A stretch of 64,000 nucleotides of DNA from Pollutimonas bauzanensis_A (GTDB lineage: Bacteria > Pseudomonadota > Gammaproteobacteria > Burkholderiales > Burkholderiaceae_B). How positions within the stretch are numbered: the stretch's first letter is position 1; every line of letters starts with the position of its first letter. The stretch is taken from contig NZ_JBEBUX010000001.1 of assembly GCF_040393045.1 (NCBI RefSeq), forward strand, positions 15,427 through 79,426. Reading direction: 5' to 3'. A program made the position numbers and the translations under genes. Below, piece after piece: positions 1-8,144 of the stretch. The notes beneath the pieces were generated by a model. The model was not told the DNA's origin. It did not search any database and worked only from the letters and a program-made list of their open reading frames with translations.

Positions 1-1
1 T

Positions 2-388
2 GATGATATCTTGCTCGATGGGCGATTTGCTACTGCGGAAGCGCGTTTTCAGAATCAAGATGCTTTACGCCAGGTTATATCAGAACGCTTGGCGAGCGAA
101 AAAACCGGGTATTGGCTTCCTCGTATGCAGGAATTTGACATTATTTGCCAAGAGGTGCTTACGTACTCAGCCTACCGGGATGATCCTCATGTTCTGGCAC
201 GGCAATTATTTCAATCCGCGGATTTAGATGATATTGGCCATCTTCATACTGTGCGTATGCCAGGCCTTTTGGCATCAGAAGCATTGCAAAGCCCGCCGCC
301 CAAGGTGGGTCAGCATACAGTAGAAATACTAAAGAACGCAGGCTTGGATTCGAAGAAGCTTGCAGCCGTTCTTAATGCCGCTGCATGA
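2..388 (+). CDS. CaiB/BaiF (family III) CoA-transferase, C-terminal part
   Basis: The frame is open from the left edge and ends at 388, so only about the last 128 residues are present. Family III CoA-transferases move CoA between a thioester and a free acid in the cytoplasm. The visible part has the family's C-terminal traits: a segment on splitting off the last domain (DDILLDGRF), a D-D-P-H-V region, and the closing P-P-P-x-V-G-Q-H-T-x-E-I-L element that ends almost all CaiB/BaiF proteins. The catalytic aspartate lies upstream and cannot be checked. It ends 181 bases before the IclR gene on the same strand and may belong to the same catabolic region. Family is confident; substrate unknown. 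Confidence 0.85.
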   Translation, partial: DDILLDGRFATAEARFQNQDALRQVISERLASEKTGYWLPRMQEFDIICQEVLTYSAYRDDPHVLARQLFQSADLDDIGHLHTVRMPGLLASEALQSPPPKVGQHTVEILKNAGLDSKKLAAVLNAAA

Positions 389-491
389 CGTAATAGAATA
401 GAAGCGCTCCGAGCATGAAGCCATTATAGAAAAGGCACGCGGTACGCAACATAGTGACCTTTGCTTGCGGAGGTAGGTACTCACGTGATTG

Positions 492-511
492 GCTTGTGCT
501 TGTGCTTGTGC
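492..511. repeat. Short hexanucleotide tandem repeat
   Basis: GCTTGT is repeated three times with a partial fourth copy just upstream of the IclR gene. Read in one frame it would encode an Ala-Cys run, but that lies before the true start of the regulator. It could be a slippage-prone spacer in the promoter region; no function can be assigned. Confidence 0.5.
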
Positions 512-569
512 GTGCCACTGTGCCACAATTTACGTATCTTCCAATTCAGAAAAACTTTCTATTGTACGA

Positions 570-1364
570 ATGGCAACAATACCTACTTCCGAAAAACTGG
601 TTGGAGCACTGGTCGGTGGCTTAAGCGTGCTTCGCTATTTAAGCGCCGCTCCGACTGGTGTCGGCGTCACGCGCATCGCGCGCGATCTTCAACTCAACTC
701 CAGTACCTGCTACAACTTTCTGAAGACGCTGGTGCATGAGCGCTTGGTTTCTTTCGACGAAACCAACAAAACCTATTCGATCGCTCTCGGGCTGGTTGAA
801 TTGGCGAAAGGCGTGTTGGAGCAGGGGGCCTACGTGCGCCTGATTCATCCGCATCTGGAGGAAATTGCTGCGCGGCATCGTGTTACTGCTACGCTTTGGC
901 ACAGCTCCAGCAATGAACGTGTTGTGCTTGTGGATCGTGCCGAAAGCGACAGTTCGGTACGAGTACACATGAGTATTGGGCAGCGCTTGCCTATGTATAT
1001 AGCGGCCTTGGGTCGATGCATGGCTGTTCATTCAGGGCTGGAGCCGGCTGAGCTGGAAAAGCGCTTCGATGCACTTCGTTGGGATGATAAGCCTCCTTTT
1101 GCGGAATACATGGCGGGTGTCAAAGAGGTTGAAAAGTGTGGCTATGCAACTGACTCAGGCAATTATGTAAAAGGCGTGAGCACGGTATCTGCGGCTGTAC
1201 TCGACTCGACTGGCAAGGCGGTGATGGCTATTAGTGCTGTTGGGTTTAGCGCGCAGTTGAATCGAACGGCGCTTAAGAGCCTTGGTGAAGATTTGCGGGA
1301 TCGGGCAGCGGAAGTGACACGGGCGTTATCGGGAGGTGTGAGCGCCGCTAGATCGAGCACCTGA
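570..1364 (+). CDS. IclR-family transcriptional regulator
   Basis: 264 residues, normal for IclR proteins, which are dimeric repressors or activators of catabolic operons that sense small acids. An N-terminal winged helix (about residues 8-70: GGLSVLRYLSAAPTG, then the recognition-helix region around NSSTCYNFLKTL) is followed by the effector-binding domain (about 80-255) with the typical R-V-H-x-S-I-G-Q-R-L-P and A-x-G-R-x-M elements. I start at the ATG at 570 because the longer frame from 489 adds only a low-complexity Ala-Cys stretch. It is closed by a strong terminator and lies just before the iron-type dehydrogenase gene, whose leader carries two inverted repeats, so it probably controls that block. 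Effector unknown. Confidence 0.9.
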   Translation: MATIPTSEKLVGALVGGLSVLRYLSAAPTGVGVTRIARDLQLNSSTCYNFLKTLVHERLVSFDETNKTYSIALGLVELAKGVLEQGAYVRLIHPHLEEIAARHRVTATLWHSSSNERVVLVDRAESDSSVRVHMSIGQRLPMYIAALGRCMAVHSGLEPAELEKRFDALRWDDKPPFAEYMAGVKEVEKCGYATDSGNYVKGVSTVSAAVLDSTGKAVMAISAVGFSAQLNRTALKSLGEDLRDRAAEVTRALSGGVSAARSST

Positions 1365-1385
1365 TAACTCTTCCGCACTATAGGA

Positions 1386-1421
1386 AAAAATGCCGGACGG
1401 CTTATTTCGTCCGGCATTTTT
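1386..1421 (+). terminator. Rho-independent terminator after the IclR gene
   Basis: A-rich left flank, then ATGCCGGACG paired with CGTCCGGCAT around a short loop, followed by TTTTTG and a run of eight T. A textbook intrinsic terminator 22 bases after the IclR stop. It separates the regulator from the downstream catabolic block. Confidence 0.93.
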
Positions 1422-1473
1422 GTTTTTTTTTCCAGGGTTTCTTGTCTTGAAAATCTGCCGGTTCTAGGATATA

Positions 1474-1510
1474 TCTACTGTTCAGTAGAAAGTCTAACCA
1501 ATAGGTTAGA
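1474..1510. promoter_or_regulatory. Two adjacent inverted repeats, candidate regulator operators
   Basis: TCTACTG-TT-CAGTAGA (1474-1489) and TCTAACC-AATA-GGTTAGA (1493-1510) are both perfect 7-base inverted repeats, three bases apart, sharing the outer TCTA...TAGA. They lie 41-77 bases before the ATG at 1551. Two dyads in tandem in front of the first gene of the block fit binding by the neighbouring IclR protein, whose relatives often bind as paired dimers. The binding partner is inferred. Confidence 0.6.
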
Positions 1511-1550
1511 TTTTCTCCGCTTATCAAAATACTTACAAGGAAGGGGCAAT

Positions 1551-2720
1551 ATGATCATGCAAGGCCGTTATGAGTTTCTAGCGCAAGACCGCATCGTATA
1601 TGGCGTGCCAGCAGCTGAGGCAGTAAAGGAAGCCGCTGTGCAGATGGACGCAAGGCGTGTCTTTCTGGTTACCAGTAAAACCTTGAGCCGTAAGACGGAT
1701 GTCATAGACAGGATACGGTTGGCTTTAGGTGAGCGTTATTGCGGTTTATTCGATGAGTGTGTGGCTCATGTTCCTCGTGAAAGTGTATTGCGGGCAGCGG
1801 CCGCAGTGCGAAGTGCCGATCCAGATTTGATTGTCACGGTAGGAGGAGGTACTCCGGTCGATACGGTTAAGGTTTTGTTGCTGTGTCTTGCTCAGGATGT
1901 TACGTCCGAGGATGGGTTAGACGAGTACAGAATTCGCGTGCTTGAGGACGGCTCAAGGAGCATCCCGTCAGTGGGGAAACCGCCGATACGGCAAATTGTG
2001 GTTCCCACTACGCTTTCGGGGGCGGAGTTCAGTAATCTGGGCGGCTGTTCCGACCCGGTCAGGCAGGTCAAGGATCTCTATACGGGTCGTGAGATTGGCG
2101 CCCAGATCGTCATTTTGGACCCCCAGGTAACGGTGTACACACCCGAATGGCTATGGTTGTCCACGGGCATTCGGGCAGTCGATCACGCGGTGGAAACCGT
2201 TTGCTCGCGAAAACCGCAGCCTTTTACTGATGCAACCTGTTTGCATGGACTAAAAATGCTTAGTGAATCGCTGCGGCACACTAAACGACAACCTGACGAC
2301 CTTGACGCAAGGCTGCAGAGCCAGCTTGGAGTTTGGCTTGCTTCGACCGGACTGGGGAGGGTTGAGTGGGGTGCGAGCCACGGTATAGGCCACCAATTGG
2401 GTGCAGTGGCTGATGTGCCGCACGGCTATACCTCATGTGTGCTCTTGCATAATGTGTTGCGCTATAACAGGCCGGCAAACGGTGATCGTCAGGCAATGAT
2501 CAGTCAGGCACTGGGCAAGCCAGATGAGGAAGCCGCGGATTTGATCGAAGGCTTGGTGCGTGGGCTCGGCATGCCTGCGCGATTGCAAGATGTTGGTGTC
2601 AAGCGTGAGCATTTTTTGGCAATTGCCAATGGCGGCATGCAGAACATGATGGTGCGTAGCAACCCGCGTACCATCTCAGGCCCTCAGGACATCATCGAAA
2701 TTCTTGAACAAGCCATGTGA
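1551..2720 (+). CDS. Iron-containing alcohol dehydrogenase / maleylacetate reductase-like
   Basis: 389 residues, the usual length for group III metal-dependent dehydrogenases, cytoplasmic NAD(P)H-linked enzymes acting on alcohols, aldehydes or maleylacetate. The N-terminal Rossmann-like part carries the nucleotide motif VTVGGGTPVDTVK (about residues 95-110); the helical C-terminal domain has the metal-ligand stretch S-H-G-I-G-H-Q-L-G with a following V-P-H-G. The VPTTLSGAEFS segment places it near maleylacetate reductases, but no chlorocatechol or hydroxyquinol genes adjoin it. A clear ribosome site (AAGGAAGGGG) precedes the ATG. It may reduce or oxidise an intermediate of the block that follows, though a promoter at 2764 suggests it is transcribed separately. 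Substrate unknown. Confidence 0.85.
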   Translation: MIMQGRYEFLAQDRIVYGVPAAEAVKEAAVQMDARRVFLVTSKTLSRKTDVIDRIRLALGERYCGLFDECVAHVPRESVLRAAAAVRSADPDLIVTVGGGTPVDTVKVLLLCLAQDVTSEDGLDEYRIRVLEDGSRSIPSVGKPPIRQIVVPTTLSGAEFSNLGGCSDPVRQVKDLYTGREIGAQIVILDPQVTVYTPEWLWLSTGIRAVDHAVETVCSRKPQPFTDATCLHGLKMLSESLRHTKRQPDDLDARLQSQLGVWLASTGLGRVEWGASHGIGHQLGAVADVPHGYTSCVLLHNVLRYNRPANGDRQAMISQALGKPDEEAADLIEGLVRGLGMPARLQDVGVKREHFLAIANGGMQNMMVRSNPRTISGPQDIIEILEQAM

Positions 2721-2763
2721 TTTGGCGGCTTAAGGTAGGTTTTCCATAGAGATTGGCAGATGA

Positions 2764-2811
2764 TTGACACAGATTGAGCTTTCATTTATATTTTGCTAAC
2801 CGTCCGTTTAG
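2764..2811 (+). promoter_or_regulatory. Sigma-70 promoter with overlapping operator-like dyad
   Basis: TTGACA (2764-2769), a 17-base spacer and TATATT (2787-2792) form a near-consensus promoter. The expected start point falls in CTAACCGTCCGTTTAG (2796-2811), an imperfect dyad of the AACCG..CGGTT kind seen at TetR-family sites. It would drive the E1-E2-ACAD operon. Binding by the TetR protein at 17311 is a guess from position in the same block. Confidence 0.65.
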
Positions 2812-2890
2812 TAAATTAACTATCTAGATTGTTTTATTGAAAAATGGACTATTCAAGATGCATCAAATCGATCTGACGAGGGAGGCAAGG

Positions 2891-3862
2891 GTGGCCACTG
2901 CCAATAAAGAAGAACTGCTCGATATTTATAGCCGGATGCTTCGTATCCGGCTGGTTGAGTTGCGGCTGGGACGTCTGTTTGCCGATGGCGAAGTGCCTGG
3001 CTTCATTCACTTGAGTATCGGTCAAGAGGCTGTGGCGACGGCAATGGGTTGTGTGTTGCGGTCCGATGACACCGTTGCCTCGACTCACCGAGGCCATGGT
3101 CATGCGCTTGCCAAGGGAATTGATATTGAAGAATTCTTCTTGGAACTGATGGCGCGCGAAGAGGGTATATGCAAGGGGCGTGGAGGTTCCATGCACGTGG
3201 CCAATATGTCTATCGGGATGCTGGGCGCTAACGCCATTGTGGGGGCCAGCATCCCTATCGCGTTGGGCAGTGCGCTGGCACATCAGGTCAAGAAGACCGA
3301 CGCTGTTGCGGTGGCATTCTTCGGCGACGGGGCGATGGCCGAAGGGGTGTTTCACGAAAGCCTGAACTTGGCGTCGTTATGGAACCTGCCCTTGCTGTTC
3401 GTGTGCGAAAACAATGGTTGGGCCGAGTTCTCGCCGACCCATAAGCAGTTTGTGGCACCGCTGGATAAGCTTTCCGCTGCATTTTCCATTCCCCATAACA
3501 AGATCAACGGCAATGATGTGCTGCAAGTCGTCGATGCCGCACGTAACGCTGTCGACCAGATTCGGGCAGGCAAAGGTCCCCAAGTGCTCGAGTGCATGAC
3601 TCACCGTTGGCGCGGACACTATGAGGGTGATCCGCAGAAGTATCGACCCAGCGAAGAGGTCGCTGGCTTGAGCGACCACGATCCAGTGAGCCATTTTGAA
3701 ACAGTGCTTCGCGAGAGGGGCTTTAGCGAAGCAGAGCTGAAGGAAGCGCGCGACGCCATCGATTTGCAGGTTGAGCAGGCTGTCAGCCGCGCCCGCCAAG
3801 GGCGCAATCCGAAGTGGCAGACCGCTCGTGAAGACGTTTATACCAAAGTAGAGGTTTCCTGA
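2891..3862 (+). CDS. Thiamine-dependent 2-oxoacid/acetoin dehydrogenase E1, alpha subunit
   Basis: About 324 residues. With the beta subunit it decarboxylates a 2-oxo acid (or cleaves acetoin) on thiamine diphosphate and loads the acyl group on the lipoyl arm of E2. The cofactor motif runs from GDG (145-147) to ENN (173-175); the loop H-R-G-H-G-H near 66-71 and KGRGGSMH near 95-102 are typical of the family. ENNGWAEFSP replaces the usual ENNxYxxS, so the substrate may differ from acetoin or pyruvate. I chose the GTG at 2891 because GGAGG lies five bases before it and relatives start at this point; an ATG at 2858 is possible but has no ribosome site. One base separates it from the beta gene. 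Confidence 0.9.
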   Translation: MATANKEELLDIYSRMLRIRLVELRLGRLFADGEVPGFIHLSIGQEAVATAMGCVLRSDDTVASTHRGHGHALAKGIDIEEFFLELMAREEGICKGRGGSMHVANMSIGMLGANAIVGASIPIALGSALAHQVKKTDAVAVAFFGDGAMAEGVFHESLNLASLWNLPLLFVCENNGWAEFSPTHKQFVAPLDKLSAAFSIPHNKINGNDVLQVVDAARNAVDQIRAGKGPQVLECMTHRWRGHYEGDPQKYRPSEEVAGLSDHDPVSHFETVLRERGFSEAELKEARDAIDLQVEQAVSRARQGRNPKWQTAREDVYTKVEVS

Positions 3863-3863
3863 T

Positions 3864-4838
3864 ATGGCTGAGCTGCGTTTTGCCCATGCGATTAACCGCG
3901 CCTTAGCGGAGTGCATGGAAGAAGATCCCACCGTATTTCTATTCGGCGAGGATATCGCCGAAGCGGGTGGGCCGTTCGGCGTCACACGTGGGCTGCACGA
4001 ACGATTCGGCCAGGACCGGATTCGCGATACCCCCATTTCCGAAGCCGCCATGGCAAACGCCGCAGTTGGTGCGGCCTTGACGGGACTTAAACCGGTTCTG
4101 GAAATTATGTTCATGGATTTCATGACCTTGACCATGGATGCGTTGGTCAATCAGGCTGCGAAAGCCCGCTTCATGTTTGGGGGGCAGACTAGTGTGCCGA
4201 TGGTGGTGCGCACTCCGCATGGCGGTGGCATCAGTGCCGGTCCTCAGCATTCCCAATGCCTGGAGGCTTGGTTTGCTCATATACCAGGCCTGAAGGTGAT
4301 CTGCCCAAGCAATCCGGCCGATGCCTATGGTTTGCTTAAGTCCGCCATTTACGATTCCGACCCGGTGGTGTTTGTCGAGAACAAGGCGCTGTATGCCATG
4401 AAGGGTGAGGTGCCCGACGACGCCGGCCCTATTCCTATCGGTAAGGCGCGCCTGGTGCGTCAGGGCACGGATGTCACAGTTGTTAGCTATGGGGCGACGG
4501 TACAGCGAGTTGAACGAGCCGCGAAAACGCTGGCGAATGAAGGTATAGAAATTGAGGTGCTGGACTTGCGCAGCATCCAGCCCTGGGACGAAGCTGCTGT
4601 GCTTGAGTCGCTCAAGCGTACGCACCGGCTGCTGATTGTGCATGAGGCGGTAGAGGCCTTTGGCGTGGGTGCCGAGATCGCCGCCCGCATGGCCAATATC
4701 GGCTTTGACGAACTGGACGCGCCCATTGTCCGTATTGGAGCCCCTTTCGTGCCCGTGCCATTCGCACCCATTCTGGAAGAGCAATACCAGCCACAAGCGG
4801 ACGATGTCGTTGCCGCCGTCCGTGAATTATGCGCCTGA
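3864..4838 (+). CDS. Thiamine-dependent 2-oxoacid/acetoin dehydrogenase E1, beta subunit
   Basis: 324 residues, matching AcoB/PdhB/BkdB-type beta subunits, which complete the alpha2beta2 thiamine site. The catalytic region G-E-D-I-A-E-A-G-G-P-F-G-V-T-R-G-L and the T-P-I-S-E-A motif with cofactor-activating Glu60 are intact. The substrate-loop A-G-P-Q-H-S-Q and the F-A-H-I-P-G-L-K-V strand follow near residues 124-145, and the C-terminal transketolase-C domain (about 195-320) has D-L-R-S-I-Q-P-W-D and V-H-E-A. Translationally coupled to the alpha gene; a crotonase gene starts 15 bases later, which separates E1 from E2. Confidence 0.93.
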   Translation: MAELRFAHAINRALAECMEEDPTVFLFGEDIAEAGGPFGVTRGLHERFGQDRIRDTPISEAAMANAAVGAALTGLKPVLEIMFMDFMTLTMDALVNQAAKARFMFGGQTSVPMVVRTPHGGGISAGPQHSQCLEAWFAHIPGLKVICPSNPADAYGLLKSAIYDSDPVVFVENKALYAMKGEVPDDAGPIPIGKARLVRQGTDVTVVSYGATVQRVERAAKTLANEGIEIEVLDLRSIQPWDEAAVLESLKRTHRLLIVHEAVEAFGVGAEIAARMANIGFDELDAPIVRIGAPFVPVPFAPILEEQYQPQADDVVAAVRELCA

Positions 4839-4853
4839 TAAATGGAGACAACC

Positions 4854-5639
4854 ATGACTGAACAAAGCATTCTTACCGAAGTCCGTAATCACGTAGGTCT
4901 TATTACCATTAACCGGCCAAAGTTGCATAACGCGCTCGATACGCCGACGCTCCTTGAGCTTGAGAAAACGCTAACGGTACTCGAGGCCGATGACCAGGTC
5001 CGAGTCATCGTCATTACGGGGGCTGGTGAGAAATCTTTTGTGGCGGGCGGGGATTTGGCGGAATTGAACTCGCGCCAGGGAATTGCCCACTATCAGGAGT
5101 TTGCCGAGGATATACATCGGGTCTTCCGCCGCTTTGAAGTCTGCGATAAGCCAACCATCGCCGCCGTCAACGGATGGGCGCTTGGCGGCGGTACAGAGCT
5201 TCTGTTGTCCCTGGATATGCGTATCCTTGCCGATACCGCCATGATTGCGCTTACCGAGATCAACCTGGGTTTGTTCCCCGGGGCTGGCGGCACGCAGCGC
5301 ATTATCCGTCAGATATCTCCTTGCCTGGCCAAGGAAATGATGTTTACCGGGGATCGCATCAGCGCTGCCGATGCGGTTCGTATCGGTCTGGCTAATCGTG
5401 TAGTGCCTAAAGAGCAGCTTATGACAGAGGTCATGGCCTTGGCCGACAAAATAGCAAGCAAGTCGCCTTTGGTGCTTAAGTTGTTGAAACGGACTTTGCG
5501 CGATGGCGCGGATATGCCGCTTGCTACTGCTCTGGCCCATGAACAAGCCATGGTCAGCCTGGTGTTCGATACCAAGGACTCTCACGAAGGCATCGGCGCC
5601 TTCCTTGAAAAGCGCGAAGCACGCTTCACCGGACGTTAA
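4854..5639 (+). CDS. Enoyl-CoA hydratase/isomerase (crotonase) inside the dehydrogenase operon
   Basis: 261 residues, full-length crotonase. Both catalytic glutamates of true hydratases are present, Glu115 in GGGTE and Glu135 in ALTEI, and the oxyanion-hole elements (VAGGDL; ALGGG) are intact, so 2-enoyl-CoA hydration is credible. Start at the second ATG (4854), preceded by GGAGACAACC; the ATG at 4842 would overlap that site. It sits between E1 beta and E2, an unusual place, which suggests that the same pathway has both a hydration and an oxidative decarboxylation step. Substrate not predictable. Confidence 0.9.
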   Translation: MTEQSILTEVRNHVGLITINRPKLHNALDTPTLLELEKTLTVLEADDQVRVIVITGAGEKSFVAGGDLAELNSRQGIAHYQEFAEDIHRVFRRFEVCDKPTIAAVNGWALGGGTELLLSLDMRILADTAMIALTEINLGLFPGAGGTQRIIRQISPCLAKEMMFTGDRISAADAVRIGLANRVVPKEQLMTEVMALADKIASKSPLVLKLLKRTLRDGADMPLATALAHEQAMVSLVFDTKDSHEGIGAFLEKREARFTGR

Positions 5640-5643
5640 GCCC

Positions 5644-6888
5644 ATGAGCGAGCTCAATGATCTCTTGATGCCCAAGCTTGGCCTGACCATGACGGAGGGT
5701 TTGCTCGCCGAGTGGAGCGTAGCGTCCGGCGATAGCGTCAAGGCCGGCGATGCGCTGTTTATCGTTGAAACCGACAAGGTAGCCAACGAGATTCTGGCCG
5801 ACGCCGATGGCGTCATGGGCGAGATTCTGGTTCAAGCGGGGGATACCGTTCCGGTAGGAGCGGTGGTTGCTCGCTGGACCGGCCCCGGCCAAGGCATCGG
5901 CAGCAATTCCTCGGCAGTTGTTGCACTAACGATTCAGTCGGCGCCACTCGCGGCTGAAGTTCAGGAAGATATCCTGCCTTACACGGCTGTGGTGGGCGCA
6001 CGTGTCGTCGCCACTCCGTTTGCGCGTCGCCTGGCGCGCGAACACGGTATTGATCTTGGCTTGATAGCAGGTAGTGGACCGAGCGGCAGAATCAAGGCCG
6101 CCGATGTGCGTTTCGCTAGTAAGACGACGAGTTCAGCACCGGTCGAGCAATACTCGCATCAACACTCTGCGCCAGTGCCGACGTCGGTAGCACAGAGCCA
6201 GCCCGCCAGCGGCCTGGTTCAGGCAATGGCACGCCGTATGACCGAGGCCAAGCAGGTACCTCATTTTTATCTTTCTGCCGAGGCCGAAATCAGCGAGCTT
6301 CTGCTACTTCGCGAGCGCTTGAATGCTGAAGAGGGGGGGGCGAAACTGACACTGAATCATTTCATTATCGCTGCCGTAGCACGCGCGTTGGAAGGGATGC
6401 CGCAGCAAAATTGCATATGGAGCGATGGGCATGTCGTCCAGTTCAGCGGGATAGACATTGGCCTTGCGGTTTCTACCGATCGCGGATTGATGGCCCCCGT
6501 GCTGCATGACCTGGCTGGATGTTCGCTGGATGGCATTGCGGTGCGCTCTGGCGAGCTGATTGCCCGCGTACGTGAAGGCAAGGGTTTGCGCGAGGACATG
6601 AGCGGGGGAGCGATCACGATTTCCAACGCGGGCATGTTCAATGTCACCTATATGACGCCGATCATCAACCCGCCGCAGTCGGCCATTCTTGGTGTCGGCA
6701 GCATACGCGAGGTCTTTCGCCCTGATGCTGACGGCGCCCCGACTCTTAAGCGTGAAATGGGGTTGGTGCTGGCCGCGGATCATCGTTTGCACGATGGCGT
6801 CAGCGCATTGAAATTTCTTAATTACGTCATTGATCTGTTGCAAGCCCCTTATCGGCTTCTGCGTAGCAACACCGCCTTCAAAGGATAA
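5644..6888 (+). CDS. Dihydrolipoamide acyltransferase (E2) of 2-oxoacid dehydrogenase complex
   Basis: 414 residues with the standard E2 layout: one lipoyl domain (about 5-80; lipoylated Lys45 in VETDKVANE), a flexible linker, the small E3/E1-binding domain (about 121-155, ATPFARRLAREHGID...GRIKAADV), a second linker, and the trimer-forming catalytic domain (about 190-414) ending in DHRLHDG (379-385) with the catalytic His. It carries acyl groups from E1 to CoA. It starts four bases after the crotonase stop. A run of eight G at 6333-6340 lies in the catalytic domain and could be prone to slippage. The E3 partner is probably the gene at 15824. Confidence 0.93.
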   Translation: MSELNDLLMPKLGLTMTEGLLAEWSVASGDSVKAGDALFIVETDKVANEILADADGVMGEILVQAGDTVPVGAVVARWTGPGQGIGSNSSAVVALTIQSAPLAAEVQEDILPYTAVVGARVVATPFARRLAREHGIDLGLIAGSGPSGRIKAADVRFASKTTSSAPVEQYSHQHSAPVPTSVAQSQPASGLVQAMARRMTEAKQVPHFYLSAEAEISELLLLRERLNAEEGGAKLTLNHFIIAAVARALEGMPQQNCIWSDGHVVQFSGIDIGLAVSTDRGLMAPVLHDLAGCSLDGIAVRSGELIARVREGKGLREDMSGGAITISNAGMFNVTYMTPIINPPQSAILGVGSIREVFRPDADGAPTLKREMGLVLAADHRLHDGVSALKFLNYVIDLLQAPYRLLRSNTAFKG

Positions 6889-6894
6889 GAATTC

Positions 6895-8070
6895 ATGGAT
6901 TTCTCGCTTTCAGACGAACAGAAGTTAATGATTGAGGCCGCCCGCAGAGTGGGCGAAGAGTTTGGCCTTGAGTATTGGGCCGAACGGGATCGCAAGGAAG
7001 AGTTTCCTAATGAGTGCTGGCAAGCGATATGCGATGCCGGCTTGGCTGGTGCCGCGCTTCCCGATGAGCACGGTGGATCGGGGCTGGGCATGCTTGAGCT
7101 GGCATTGATTGTTGAAGAGTTGGCGGCGGCGGGGGCTGGCTCGACCCTTGGCCAGTTGTTCATGATTAATCCGATTTTCGGCGGTGTGCCAATTTCCAAG
7201 TTTGGCAGCGACAAGATGAAGCGCGAATTACTGCCAGCATTGACGGAAGGCAGAATTAATTTCTGCATGGCTCTGACCGAACCGGATGCGGGCACGAATA
7301 CCCTGGCGCTGAAAAGTTTTGCCGAAGCGGCTGATGAGGGAGGGTGGCGCCTGAATGGTCAGAAAATCTGGATTACCGCAGTGGATGCCGCCCAAAAAAT
7401 GCTGGTTGTTGCGCGCACAAAGAAGCCGGGGGAAGTCACCAAGCACAGCGATGGCATCTCGATGTTCATGATAGACGTCGAGCGCGAAGGCCTGACCTAT
7501 GCGCCCATTGAAAAGGCGGGGACACGAACCCTGAGCGCCTGCTCGGTGTTTTTCGATAATGTCCGCATTGAGCAGGACGAGCTGATAGGCACGTTGGATA
7601 AGGGGTTTCGCGAACTGCTGGATGTGCTTAATACCGAACGTATTGTGACGACGGCGTCATTGGTGGGCGCCGGTCGTCTGGCTGAGCGTTTGGCTGTGCA
7701 GTATGCGAATGAGCGCAAAGTATTTGGCGGTAAGCCCATCAGCTCGTATCAGGGGCTGCAATTTCCTTTGGCGCAGTCGCACGCTGAACTGCAGTGCGCC
7801 CGCTTGATGAACTTGAAGGCGGCTACCTTGTGTGATTCGGGCCAGCCCTATGGTACGGAAGCTAACGTGGCCAAGCTCATTGGTTCGCAGGCAGCGACCC
7901 ACGCGATCGAGCGGAGCATGCAAACGATGGGCGGCATGGGCTATGCACGCGAGTTTCATGTGGAGCGCTTGTGGCGCGACGCCCGCCTGTTTAAGTTTGC
8001 TCCAGTATCCGAAGAAATGATTCTCAACTATATCGCCATCCACGATCTTGGCATGCCGAAGTCATATTAA
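6895..8070 (+). CDS. Acyl-CoA dehydrogenase family protein
   Basis: 391 residues with three ACAD domains: helical N-domain (1-115), beta domain with FCMALTEPDAGTNT and W-I-T-A for FAD/substrate contacts (about 120-230), and the C-terminal four-helix domain including QTMGGMGYAREFHVERLWRDAR. It should put a 2,3-double bond into an acyl-CoA and hand electrons to ETF. At the position of the usual Y-E-G-T base it has A-P-V-S, so the catalytic glutamate must lie elsewhere or activity differs. Six bases after E2, before the acyl-CoA synthetase. Substrate unknown; probably short or branched chain from context. Confidence 0.88.
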   Translation: MDFSLSDEQKLMIEAARRVGEEFGLEYWAERDRKEEFPNECWQAICDAGLAGAALPDEHGGSGLGMLELALIVEELAAAGAGSTLGQLFMINPIFGGVPISKFGSDKMKRELLPALTEGRINFCMALTEPDAGTNTLALKSFAEAADEGGWRLNGQKIWITAVDAAQKMLVVARTKKPGEVTKHSDGISMFMIDVEREGLTYAPIEKAGTRTLSACSVFFDNVRIEQDELIGTLDKGFRELLDVLNTERIVTTASLVGAGRLAERLAVQYANERKVFGGKPISSYQGLQFPLAQSHAELQCARLMNLKAATLCDSGQPYGTEANVAKLIGSQAATHAIERSMQTMGGMGYAREFHVERLWRDARLFKFAPVSEEMILNYIAIHDLGMPKSY

Positions 8071-8144
8071 GATGCGCCGGCCCGTAATGGCGTAGAGAAT
8101 GGCTGTTTGTATAAAGAGCTGATATATAAAGGAGACCCTGAACC

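Noticed and set aside
489..569. N-terminal extension of the IclR protein with an Ala-Cys repeat
   Set aside because: It comes from the GCTTGT repeat read as protein, starts at TTG without a ribosome site, and lies before the normal IclR start.
1551..2720. Maleylacetate reductase of a hydroxyquinol or chlorocatechol pathway
   Set aside because: Sequence is near that group but none of the partner genes lie beside it, so only the family is reported.
3939..4796. A 285-codon open frame on the minus strand
   Set aside because: Antisense to the intact E1 beta gene, no family features, no ribosome site.
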